Assembly: GCA_023253415.1 (NCBI GenBank)
Contig: JALRGK010000195.1
Coordinates: 1 to 13,090, forward strand
Length of the DNA: 13,090 nt
Direction of reading: 5' to 3'
Source of the DNA: Rhodocyclaceae bacterium
GTDB lineage: Bacteria; Pseudomonadota; Gammaproteobacteria; Burkholderiales; Rhodocyclaceae
A program made the translations under genes and the position numbers. Below the pieces are notes generated by a model. That model ran no database searches. It was not told the DNA's origin and saw only the letters and a list, made by a program, of their open reading frames with translations. Shown here one piece after another: positions 1 to 7,297 of the stretch (its first letter is position 1; each line of letters opens with the position of its first letter).

Positions 1-1021
1 GTTCCGGCGTGCCGAGCACATGAGCAAGATCAATTGCGTTCTGGATGATGTCGGCCTTGGCCATCAGATCCGGATAGATGTTGATGGCCGCATCGGTAAT
101 CAACAGTGGTTTGGCGTAAGTCTGCACATCCATGCGGAATACATGCGATAAGCGGCGTGCCGTACGTAGCCCGGTTGCCCGGTCAACCACGGCGCTCATC
201 AGCTCATCCGTATGCAGACTACCTTTCATCAGGGCTTCGGCTTTGCCTTTGCGAACCAGTTCTACGGCGATTCGGGCGGACTCCTGGCTGTAAGGGGAGT
301 CAATGAGTTGAAAACGGCTGATATCGACGCCGATGGCGTGAGCAATCTGGTGGATGCGATCTGAAGGGCCTACCAGGATCGGGCAGATTAAGCCTCGCGC
401 GGCGGCCAGAATCGCCCCTTTGAGAGACTCTTCGTCACACGGGTGAACCACCGCGGTTGCCACCGGATCCATCCCCTCGGCCAAGGCGATAAAACGCTGA
501 AAGCGTTCGTCTCGATTCGACAGTGTGGCTTCGGGCACGCAGAGTTGCTGGCGTACGATTTTTTCGGTCGGGGCCAGAACCTCCAGCGTACCTGTCACGG
601 CACGTAAACCATTTGCCAAGGTCACTTCAGCATCGAACAGTACATGCTGTGTACGCTCGTATTTACGCTCGACGGTAATCTTGAAAGTCACCGCATCGCC
701 CACGGTGACCGGTCTTAGATAGCGCAGATTCTGATCGACCAGAATCGTTCCCAAGCCCGGAAGTTCACTGCCGAGGAGGTTAACGAGCATAGCGCCGGAC
801 CACATCCCGTGGGCGACGACTTCGCGATAAATGCTGCTGTCGGCAAATTCCGGATCCAGCATCGACGGGTTGGCATCGCCAGTTGCCGCAGCAAAAAGGC
901 GCAGGTCGTCGATCGTGACGGTTTTGGTGATGGACGCGCTATCGCCGACCTTCAGCTCATTGAATGGGTGGTTTTCAACGGTGCCGCCGCAGAATTTATC
1001 GAAGTTGAGTGCCTGAGACAT
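1..1021 (-). CDS. MaoC-like / phosphate acetyltransferase fusion protein (C-terminus cut by window edge)
   Basis: About 340 residues are visible of a protein usually near 470. Residues 1-150 form a MaoC/hotdog domain of the (R)-specific enoyl-CoA hydratase type, with FAAATGDANP at 43-52 and AHGMW at 70-74. From about residue 170 a PTA_PTB domain follows (MKGSLHTDELMSAVV at 265-279, ITDAAINIYP at 308-317), the fold that transfers acetyl or butyryl groups between CoA and phosphate. Family members are annotated as bifunctional enoyl-CoA hydratase/phosphate acetyltransferase and often sit beside acetate kinase, which may lie just beyond the left edge (inference). The hydratase consensus has His where this protein has Met54, so that activity is doubtful. 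The ATG at 1021-1019 lies 12 bases after the fabI stop, with only a weak ribosome binding site, which suggests co-transcription. Which acyl group is transferred cannot be read from the sequence. Confidence 0.88.
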   Translation of the reverse strand, partial: MSQALNFDKFCGGTVENHPFNELKVGDSASITKTVTIDDLRLFAAATGDANPSMLDPEFADSSIYREVVAHGMWSGAMLVNLLGSELPGLGTILVDQNLRYLRPVTVGDAVTFKITVERKYERTQHVLFDAEVTLANGLRAVTGTLEVLAPTEKIVRQQLCVPEATLSNRDERFQRFIALAEGMDPVATAVVHPCDEESLKGAILAAARGLICPILVGPSDRIHQIAHAIGVDISRFQLIDSPYSQESARIAVELVRKGKAEALMKGSLHTDELMSAVVDRATGLRTARRLSHVFRMDVQTYAKPLLITDAAINIYPDLMAKADIIQNAIDLAHVLGTPE

Positions 1022-1033
1022 GAATGACCCGAA

Positions 1034-1816
1034 TTAATAGAGGATGTGACGACCGCCGTCGACCACAATAACATCACCTGTAATACCCCGACCAGCGGGG
1101 CTGGCGAGCAGCGTTGCTAGCGCGCCCACTTCTTCAATTGTGACCAGACGACGAAGCGGGGCATGTTCAATACTGTCTTGCATCAGCTGATCAAAGTCCA
1201 TGATGCCGGAAGCCGCACGCGTGGCAATGGGTCCGGGGGAAATGGCGTTAACCGAAATATTGTGCGGGCCGAGTTCGGCCGCCAAAGAACGGGTGGCTGA
1301 TTCCAGCGCCGCTTTGGCCAGCCCCATGATGCCGTAGTTAGGGGCGACGCGGTTGGCACCCTCATAGCTCATCGTCAGCAGAGACCCGCCGTTTTTCATT
1401 AATGGAGCAGCATGGCGTGCCAGACGGATCAGGCTGTGGCATGAGATATCCATGGCCCGGGCAAAGCCTTCGCGGCTGGTATTCAGTACCGGACCGTGCA
1501 GGTCATCTAGCGGGGCAAAGGCGATCGAGTGCAGCACAAAATCGAGTTGACCCCATGCCTGGGTGATCTTTTCGAAGAGCGCGCCCATCTGGGCATCATC
1601 TTCCACATCAAGGGCTTCAATCAGATCGGCGTTGACGCTTTCGCCCAGCGGACGGACATGTGGTTCGGCTTTTGCATTGAGGTAGGTGATGGCCAATTCG
1701 GCCCCTGCAGCGCGGAAGGCTTCGGCGCAACCCCATGCAATGCTATGCTGATTGGCAATGCCAACGACCAGGCCTTTCAGACCGTGCAGAGAGGTGTTTG
1801 CGGTGTTTACGGACAT
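1034..1816 (-). CDS. fabI: Enoyl-[acyl-carrier-protein] reductase (NADH) FabI
   Basis: This enzyme reduces trans-2-enoyl-ACP to acyl-ACP, the last step of each fatty-acid elongation cycle, in the cytoplasm. It is a 260-residue short-chain dehydrogenase fold, the usual FabI length. The N-terminal nucleotide-binding motif GIANQHSIAWGCA is at 19-31. The FabI-type active site is intact: Tyr151, Tyr161 and Lys168, in SYEGANRVAPNYGIMGLAK, match Tyr146, Tyr156 and Lys163 of E. coli. HSIAFAP at 96-102 has Ala99 where E. coli has Gly93, a position linked to triclosan response. The reading frame is open 52 codons further upstream, but the ATG at 1816 is preferred: it has AGGA eight bases upstream and gives the family N-terminus. 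The gene is first in an operon with the MaoC/Pta fusion and diverges from greB. The C-terminus, VVDGGRHILY, resembles the alphaproteobacterial style of FabI. Confidence 0.96.
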   Translation of the reverse strand: MSVNTANTSLHGLKGLVVGIANQHSIAWGCAEAFRAAGAELAITYLNAKAEPHVRPLGESVNADLIEALDVEDDAQMGALFEKITQAWGQLDFVLHSIAFAPLDDLHGPVLNTSREGFARAMDISCHSLIRLARHAAPLMKNGGSLLTMSYEGANRVAPNYGIMGLAKAALESATRSLAAELGPHNISVNAISPGPIATRAASGIMDFDQLMQDSIEHAPLRRLVTIEEVGALATLLASPAGRGITGDVIVVDGGRHILY

Positions 1817-1857
1817 GCGGTGATCCTGACTCACTAAATAAAATTGATAACTGGTAT

Positions 1858-1870
1858 GTTGCGCCGCAAC
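1858..1870. promoter_or_regulatory. 13-bp perfect palindrome between fabI and greB
   Basis: GTTGCG, one central C, then CGCAAC form a perfect odd-length palindrome about 42 bases upstream of the fabI ATG. One further matched pair lies beyond a single mismatch (1856 with 1872). The symmetry and position suit a transcription-factor operator for fabI or for both divergent genes, but I do not recognise the factor. I found no convincing sigma-70 promoter for fabI here; the best candidate, TTGCAC then CAACAT with a 17-base spacer on the minus strand, overlaps the palindrome but matches poorly at -10. Confidence 0.35.
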
Positions 1871-1915
1871 GTTTTGAAGTGCAAGCCAACAATCAGCCAT
1901 TACGATTAATTTTTT

Positions 1916-1945
1916 GTGACATATCGCCGGGCTCTGCCGGATAAT
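1916..1945 (+). promoter_or_regulatory. Probable sigma-70 promoter of greB
   Basis: GTGACA (1916-1921; five of six matches to TTGACA) is followed after 18 bases by GATAAT (1940-1945; five of six matches to TATAAT). Transcription would start near 1952, within about two bases of the greB ATG at 1954. The spacer carries GCCGG twice. Confidence 0.6.
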
Positions 1946-1953
1946 GCGCCACC

Positions 1954-2481
1954 ATGACCACACCCGTACCAACCGAACAGCGCCATTACATGACTCCGGG
2001 CGGCCACCGCCGTTTGCGGGATGAGCTTGAGTTTCTTGTCAAAACAGAACGCCCAAAGATTGTCGAGATCGTTTCCTGGGCCGCATCGAACGGGGATCGC
2101 TCGGAAAACGGTGATTACCTCTATGGCAAGAAACGTCTGCGTGAGATTGACCGACGGATCCGGTTTCTGATGAAACGCCTGGAGGATGCCCATGTCGTTG
2201 ATCCGGGCAGCCAGCAGCACCGGGATCAGGTGTTTTTCGGCGCAACGGTGGTGGTTTGCGATCTAGACGGGACGGAGAGTGTCTATAGCATCGTGGGCAT
2301 TGACGAAGCGGACCCCACTAAAGGTTGGATCAGCTGGGTGTCACCGCTGGCCCGGGCCTTGCTCAAATTACGTGAGGGCGATGTCGCACGATTCGCCAGC
2401 CCAATGGGGGAGCGTGAATTGGAGGTGCTTGAAGTCCGCTACGAATCGCTGATCATGCCGGAATTTGATCCAACCGCTTGA
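1954..2481 (+). CDS. greB: Transcription elongation factor GreB
   Basis: GreB binds the secondary channel of RNA polymerase and stimulates cleavage of backtracked RNA so that stalled elongation complexes restart. The 175 residues carry an N-terminal coiled-coil hairpin (about 13-90) with the Gre tip motif GDRSEN at 47-52, including acidic Asp48 and Glu51, which help place the catalytic Mg2+. An FKBP-like C-terminal domain follows (about 95-172). The stretch YGKKRLREIDRRIRFLMKRL is typical of GreB rather than GreA. An in-frame TAA at 1942-1944 rules out an earlier start. The ATG at 1954 has no Shine-Dalgarno sequence and sits at the predicted transcription start, so the message may be leaderless; an ATG at 1990 (Met13) is an alternative, but it lacks a ribosome binding site too. 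The stop codon overlaps the htpG heat-shock promoter. Confidence 0.95.
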   Translation: MTTPVPTEQRHYMTPGGHRRLRDELEFLVKTERPKIVEIVSWAASNGDRSENGDYLYGKKRLREIDRRIRFLMKRLEDAHVVDPGSQQHRDQVFFGATVVVCDLDGTESVYSIVGIDEADPTKGWISWVSPLARALLKLREGDVARFASPMGERELEVLEVRYESLIMPEFDPTA

Positions 2482-2504
2482 AATTGGCTCGTGTGCCCCT
2501 AAAT
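2477..2504 (+). promoter_or_regulatory. Sigma-32-like heat-shock promoter of htpG
   Basis: CTTGAAA (2477-2483) is followed after 12 bases by CCCCTAAAT (2496-2504). The E. coli sigma-32 consensus is CTTGAA, then a short spacer, then CCCCATNT. The -35 box is perfect, the four C's of the -10 box are present, and the spacing is in the accepted range. The TGA stop codon of greB lies inside the -35 box. Transcription would begin near 2511, giving an htpG leader of about 47 bases. Heat induction of htpG is well established in enterobacteria. Confidence 0.75.
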
Positions 2505-2557
2505 AGCCGGAAAAGCCGTTTTTTTTCGATCATCACAATCAGATCAATCCGAAAATT

Positions 2558-4459
2558 ATGACCAATCAGACACATACAGAAACCAAAGTTTTTCAGGCCG
2601 AAGTCAAACAGCTCCTGCAGCTGATGATCCATTCGCTCTATTCCAACAAGGAAATCTTTCTGCGTGAACTCGTGTCGAACGCATCTGACGCCTGTGACAA
2701 GCTGCGTTATGAAGCTCTGGGCAATCCGGCGCTGTTCGAAAACGACCCGGATCTTGGCCTGCGTATTCTGCTGGATGCGGATGCCAAAACAATTACCATT
2801 GCCGATAACGGTATCGGCATGACCAAAGACGAAGCGATTGCCCACCTGGGAACCATCGCCAAATCGGGCACCAAGGAGTTTTTCTCCGCACTCACTGGCG
2901 ATGCCCAGAAAGATGCCAACCTGATTGGTCAGTTCGGCGTGGGTTTCTATTCGTCATTCATTGTGGCGGACAAGGTCACCGTCCGAAGCCGCAAGGCGGG
3001 TGTCCCCGCCAACCAGGGAGTCGAATGGGTTTCGAGCGGTGAAGGTGATTACACCGTGGCCGATATCGAACATCCGGGTCGTGGTACCGAAGTGATTCTT
3101 CACCTGCGCGCCGAGCAGGAAGACCTGCTCAACGGCTGGAAGCTGCGCGAGATTCTGCGCAAATACTCAGATCACATTGCCTTGCCGATCCGCATGGTCA
3201 AGGAGCGCTGGGATGAAGAAACCAAAGCCATGAAGGCTACCGGCGAAGAAGAAACCGTCAATCAGGCCAGCGCGCTATGGGCACGCCCGAAAACTGAAGT
3301 TACGGAAGATGAATACAAAGCGTTTTACCAGCATGTGGCGCACGACTACCAGGAGCCATTGAGCTGGGTGCACGCCAAGGTTGAAGGGCGTCAGGAATAT
3401 ACCCAACTGCTGTACATTCCTTCGCAGGCACCGTTTGATCTCTGGGATCGTAACGCCCGTCATGGCATCAAGCTCTATGTGAAGCGCGTCTTCATTATGG
3501 ATGATGCCGAACAGCTGATGCCAACCTACATGCGTTTCGTACGTGGTGTCGTCGATGTGGCTGATCTGCCCCTCAACGTATCACGTGAGATCCTGCAGGA
3601 AAGCAAAGACATCGAACAAATCCGTTCAGGCTGTACGAAGCGCGTATTGGGTCTGCTCGAAGAACTGGCAGATAACCAGGCAGAAAAGTACACCACCTTC
3701 TGGAACCAGTTTGGTCAGTTGCTGAAAGAAGGTGTTGGCGAAGACCACGCCAATCAGGCTCGCATTGCCAAGCTGCTGCGTTTTGCCACGACGAATACGG
3801 ATAGTCCGGAGCAGAACGTATCGCTGACCGAATATGTGTCACGAATGAAGCCGGGTCAGGACAAGATCTATTACGTCACGGCCGAAACCTTCCAGGCGGC
3901 CAAGAACAGTCCGCATCTCGAGATCTTCCGCAAGAAGGGTATCGAAGTCCTGTTGCTGGCTGATCGCGTCGATGAATGGCTGGTGAGCCACCTACGCGAC
4001 TTTGATGGCAAGACACTGCAATCCGTCGCCAAGGGCGGTCTGGATCTGGGTGAACTGGAAGATGCCGGCGAAAAGCAGGCGCGTGCTGAAGCGGAGACTT
4101 CTGCCAAGGATCTGGTCGAACGACTCCAGAAAGCGTTGGGTGATAAGCTCAAGGCAGTGCGTGTCACGCATCGCCTGACGGATTCGCCTGCTTGCCTGGT
4201 GGCGGATGAGCATGATCCCGGTGCTAACCTGCAGCGCATGCTAAAAATGATGGGGCAGAACGCGCCGGACATTAAGCCGATTCTGGAGATCAACCCGCAG
4301 CACCCGATGCTCAAAAAGATGGAGTTGCTGCCTAACGAGGGAGGCCATTTCGATGACTATGCGTCAGTGCTGTTTGACGAAGCCTTGCTGGCGGAAGGCG
4401 GTCAGATTGATGATCCGGCGGGTTTCGTGCGCAAAATCAACAAACTGATGTTGGGCTGA
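2558..4459 (+). CDS. htpG: Molecular chaperone HtpG (bacterial Hsp90)
   Basis: HtpG is a cytoplasmic, ATP-driven, homodimeric chaperone that remodels client proteins together with DnaK. At 633 residues it is close to the E. coli protein (624). The N-terminal GHKL ATPase domain (about 1-220) has the catalytic Glu37 and Mg-binding Asn41 in RELVSNASDA, then Asp83 and DNGIGM at 83-88, GTIAKSG at 98-104, and the glycine-rich lid GQFGVGFYS at 124-132. The middle domain carries LPLNVSREILQ, whose Arg contacts the ATP gamma-phosphate in the family. The C-terminal dimerisation domain ends in KINKLMLG, without the eukaryotic MEEVD tail. The ATG has no clear Shine-Dalgarno sequence but fits the family N-terminus. 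Two tandem TGA stops end the gene, followed by a strong terminator. All key residues appear intact. Confidence 0.98.
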   Translation: MTNQTHTETKVFQAEVKQLLQLMIHSLYSNKEIFLRELVSNASDACDKLRYEALGNPALFENDPDLGLRILLDADAKTITIADNGIGMTKDEAIAHLGTIAKSGTKEFFSALTGDAQKDANLIGQFGVGFYSSFIVADKVTVRSRKAGVPANQGVEWVSSGEGDYTVADIEHPGRGTEVILHLRAEQEDLLNGWKLREILRKYSDHIALPIRMVKERWDEETKAMKATGEEETVNQASALWARPKTEVTEDEYKAFYQHVAHDYQEPLSWVHAKVEGRQEYTQLLYIPSQAPFDLWDRNARHGIKLYVKRVFIMDDAEQLMPTYMRFVRGVVDVADLPLNVSREILQESKDIEQIRSGCTKRVLGLLEELADNQAEKYTTFWNQFGQLLKEGVGEDHANQARIAKLLRFATTNTDSPEQNVSLTEYVSRMKPGQDKIYYVTAETFQAAKNSPHLEIFRKKGIEVLLLADRVDEWLVSHLRDFDGKTLQSVAKGGLDLGELEDAGEKQARAEAETSAKDLVERLQKALGDKLKAVRVTHRLTDSPACLVADEHDPGANLQRMLKMMGQNAPDIKPILEINPQHPMLKKMELLPNEGGHFDDYASVLFDEALLAEGGQIDDPAGFVRKINKLMLG

Positions 4460-4479
4460 TGAAGGCCTCGTCCGACACT

Positions 4480-4506
4480 AAAACGCCACCTTCGGGTGGC
4501 GTTTTT
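4480..4506. terminator. Bidirectional intrinsic terminator between htpG and recJ
   Basis: An 11-base-pair stem (AAAACGCCACC, then GGTGGCGTTTT) closes on a stable TTCG loop at 4491-4494. On the plus strand it runs into a T tract (4502-4506), ending htpG about 20 bases after its stop codon. Read on the minus strand, the A's at 4480-4483 become a T tract, so the same hairpin can end the recJ transcript. The recJ stop codon (4508-4506) shares its last base with the T tract. Confidence 0.92.
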
Positions 4507-6224
4507 CATGGTGCAGGGCAAATCGCCTCGATCCGTAGCTGGGGTCGATCAACCCCGTTGTAATGGTTGATATCGAGCGCATATGCCAACGTATCGTTTG
4601 ACGTGGGCAAGGTGGTGTCATTAAATCGAATTGCTTCCATCCGGCTTTGCCCGCAGGCCACAGTCAGTTTAAGGTGTTTGTCCTGAAGCAACCGTGATTC
4701 GAGAATCTTGAATCTGTTCGCGAACACCGGGGCGGGAAAGCCCTGTCCCCAGATGCCTTCGGCCAGTAATTGGGCGGTATGCAACGAAAGCTCGCTATCG
4801 GCCAAAGGGCCGTCAATGGCTAGGCTGTGCGTGCGCGCTTCAATCGGCAGCAATTGATCAACGAGTGCATCAAAGGCCTGTTGAAATAGGGGGAAATCAC
4901 TTTCCTTGATACTCAGACCCGCAGCCATGGCATGGCCGCCGAATTTGATGATGAGCTCCGGGTATAGCTTGGTCAGGTGATCTAGCGCATCGCGCAGATG
5001 CAGCCCGGGGATTGAGCGGCCGGAGCCTTTGATCAGGCCGCTGCCATCGGCGGCAAATACAATTGTGGGCCGGTGCATCTGTTCTTTGATGCGACCGGCC
5101 AGAATGCCGACCACACCGGCATGCCAGCTTGGGTCGTACAAACTGATACCTGCGGTACTGGCAATATCGAGTTGCTGCAAAATGCTTGCGGCGTCTGTTT
5201 TCATCTGGGCTTCCACCGAACGACGCTCGATATTGAGGCGGTCTAGCTCCTGGGCTAACTTGAGTGCTTCCCCAATATCTTCAGCCAGCAAGCAGCGGAT
5301 GCCGATACGCATATCATTCATACGACCGGCCGCGTTAAGACGCGGTCCGAGCAGAAAACCGAGATCGCTGGCTTGCGCCCGGTCGGGCTGTTTGCCGGCA
5401 ACGGCATAGAGCGCCAGGATGCCGGGGCTACAGCGGCGTTGGCGAATACGGTTTAGGCCATTTGCTACCAGAATGCGGTTGTTGCGGTCTAGAGAGACCA
5501 CATCGGCAATGGTGCCCAGAGCAACCAAATCAAGCAGCGTGCCCAGATGGGCTTGTTCTGCTGGCGGCCAGCCACGCTGACGCAATATCTGACGCAGCCC
5601 CATCAATACGTAGAGCATCACGCCGACACCCGCCAGGTTCTTGGATGGGAAATCACAGCCTGGTTGGTTAGGGTTGACGATGGCGTCAGCCGCCGGCAAC
5701 ACGATGCCGGGTAAATGGTGATCCGTGATGACGACCTGCATACCCAGCGCTTTGGCGCGGGCAACGCCATCTACGCTGGCGATACCGTTATCCACCGTGA
5801 CTAGCAGGTCTGGCTTGCCACTGGCGATCTCGGCCACAATGTCGGCAATCGCTGGTGTCAGGCCGTACCCCAGTTTGAAGCGATCGGGTACAAAATAGTT
5901 CAGCTTGTCGGGTTGTACGCCTAGGAGGCGCAGTCCTTTAACGGCAACGGCACAGGCCGTGGCCCCATCCGCATCGTAGTCCGCAACAATGCAGATACGC
6001 TGTCCTTGCATAACGGCGTCCGCCAGAATCGGCGCAGCCGTATTCATGCCCTTCAGAGCATCTGGCGGTAACAGGTCGGCCATCTGGGTGCTGATGTGTG
6101 CCGCCTGGCTGATACCTCGTGCCGCATATAAGCGGGCGAGCAAAGGGCTGACCCCGCTTTGTTCGAGCTGCCAGGCCGTGCGCTCTGACCAGGCGCGCTG
6201 CTTTAATTGACTTAAGCCGACCAT
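4506..6224 (-). CDS. recJ: Single-stranded-DNA-specific 5'-3' exonuclease RecJ
   Basis: RecJ degrades single-stranded DNA 5' to 3' in RecF-pathway recombination, mismatch repair and base-excision repair. The protein is 572 residues, close to E. coli RecJ (577). The DHH phosphoesterase motifs are in order: ADYDADG at 81-87, VDNG at 144-147 and TDHH at 167-170, which together supply the metal-binding Asp and His residues. GPRLNAAGRM follows at 293-302. The DHHA1 part has GSGRSIPG at 400-407 and GGHAMAAG at 429-436. A C-terminal OB-like region fills the last 110 residues or so. The start codon lies inside the 3' end of the RpfE-like gene (13-base overlap) with no strong ribosome binding site, so translation is probably coupled. 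The gene is convergent with htpG, and its stop codon touches their shared terminator. Confidence 0.97.
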   Translation of the reverse strand: MVGLSQLKQRAWSERTAWQLEQSGVSPLLARLYAARGISQAAHISTQMADLLPPDALKGMNTAAPILADAVMQGQRICIVADYDADGATACAVAVKGLRLLGVQPDKLNYFVPDRFKLGYGLTPAIADIVAEIASGKPDLLVTVDNGIASVDGVARAKALGMQVVITDHHLPGIVLPAADAIVNPNQPGCDFPSKNLAGVGVMLYVLMGLRQILRQRGWPPAEQAHLGTLLDLVALGTIADVVSLDRNNRILVANGLNRIRQRRCSPGILALYAVAGKQPDRAQASDLGFLLGPRLNAAGRMNDMRIGIRCLLAEDIGEALKLAQELDRLNIERRSVEAQMKTDAASILQQLDIASTAGISLYDPSWHAGVVGILAGRIKEQMHRPTIVFAADGSGLIKGSGRSIPGLHLRDALDHLTKLYPELIIKFGGHAMAAGLSIKESDFPLFQQAFDALVDQLLPIEARTHSLAIDGPLADSELSLHTAQLLAEGIWGQGFPAPVFANRFKILESRLLQDKHLKLTVACGQSRMEAIRFNDTTLPTSNDTLAYALDINHYNGVDRPQLRIEAICPAP

Positions 6225-7297
6225 GAGCGGACCAGCGCATGCAGGGTGGGGGCTTTGGCGCTAAGCCCCAGGCAGCGTTGTAGGAGATTGGGGCGTAAAC
6301 CACGGCTGGAAGGTTCGAGCACCCATTGGTGCTCGAAGTGCGCATTCGGACTTATCAGGGTGAGTGATTTCAGTGTCGGCTTGGCGCGGGTGAGTCCTGC
6401 AAGCGCAGGCGAAATCCAGTGCGTTGTCAGCTCAGTGATGGCAGATTGCCAATTGTGCAGATCATTGTGGCAGATGGCTGTCGCCAAACGCAGTTCAGTT
6501 ATTAGATGCGAGCCATCGGTTTGCGGGAAGCCTGTGTCGGTGGATTGTGGCGTCTGTGTCGCGAGGCAGAGCCCGGTTAGCAAGTCAGAGTGGCCGTAAG
6601 CCGTTACAAAATGCCGGGATGGACGAGCCGACAACTCACCCAGACCCCAGGGCCAGAGACTATTGATCAGGGGTAACCCCTGTGCCTCACGGGCCGTGTT
6701 TACGGGATGTTGATTCAGGCACATCTGGATTCGGTTGATCCAGCGCAGACCTTCCCGACCCAGCAGCGCTCGGGTTTCATCGGCGTCGACGCGTCGGCCA
6801 GCTAACCGGCTGCTGGCAGCCAGGTTAGGTAGTGCGCCCGCGTCCGCGGCGGGTAACGATGTAAAAGGTGTAAAGGTCCATTGGCAGACATCACGGCCGG
6901 TGTTCGCGGTAAAACAGCCTTCCCCGGTAAATTCCTCGTTGAGGTGTTGGAGCAGGCTGGCGATATCCGAGGTCGAAAGTGTGTCAGGCGCAATCGGCGA
7001 GAGCACCATCGCCTGTTGCATGAAGTCCAGATTAACCGGATCGGTGCACAGTTGAAGGCCATGCGTTGTGTTGCCGCTGCCTAGCGACCTTAATGCGCTG
7101 AGCGGCGCTTCGTGCGGGGGGAAACCAAAAACGGCCGCTAGCCGGCTTTCCCACGAAGCCGTGAGATCCATTTCAGATCGGGTTGCGGTGCCCAGCCACA
7201 GAAAGCGGGCAAGGTCAGCCGATCCGGGAAAATCAAAGGCGGCAGCATCGTCGACATCCGGCCACAGGAGATCAGGAACAAACAGGGTCAGATGCAT
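6212..7297 (-). CDS. RpfE/COG4255-like conserved protein (phosphoglycerate-mutase-like annotation), function unknown
   Basis: This 361-residue protein has no signal peptide or clear membrane segment and is probably cytoplasmic. The recognisable motifs are CTDPVNL at 84-90, IQMCLNQHPVN at 190-200 and INSLWPWGLG at 211-220. As I recall, these match the conserved blocks of the RpfE (COG4255) family, which databases also label phosphoglycerate-mutase-like although no such activity is established. In Xanthomonas the rpf gene cluster also places rpfE next to recJ, and the same pairing occurs here with a 13-base overlap and rpfE first. That supports the assignment and hints at a shared role with RecJ, which is inference. 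The catalytic Ser and metal ligands of a true cofactor-independent mutase are not evident to me. The ATG at 7297 lacks a clear Shine-Dalgarno sequence, so the exact start is uncertain. Confidence 0.75.
   Translation of the reverse strand: MHLTLFVPDLLWPDVDDAAAFDFPGSADLARFLWLGTATRSEMDLTASWESRLAAVFGFPPHEAPLSALRSLGSGNTTHGLQLCTDPVNLDFMQQAMVLSPIAPDTLSTSDIASLLQHLNEEFTGEGCFTANTGRDVCQWTFTPFTSLPAADAGALPNLAASSRLAGRRVDADETRALLGREGLRWINRIQMCLNQHPVNTAREAQGLPLINSLWPWGLGELSARPSRHFVTAYGHSDLLTGLCLATQTPQSTDTGFPQTDGSHLITELRLATAICHNDLHNWQSAITELTTHWISPALAGLTRAKPTLKSLTLISPNAHFEHQWVLEPSSRGLRPNLLQRCLGLSAKAPTLHALVRSWSA

Noticed and set aside
2508..2526. Possible greB terminator: CGG-AAAAG-CCG followed by eight T's
   Set aside because: The stem has only three base pairs, too weak for an intrinsic terminator despite the T tract. 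It also lies at the predicted htpG transcription start.
2527..2557. Repeated GATCA units in the htpG leader as a possible RNA thermometer
   Set aside because: The repeats pair only through four bases, and there is no Shine-Dalgarno sequence for a hairpin to mask.
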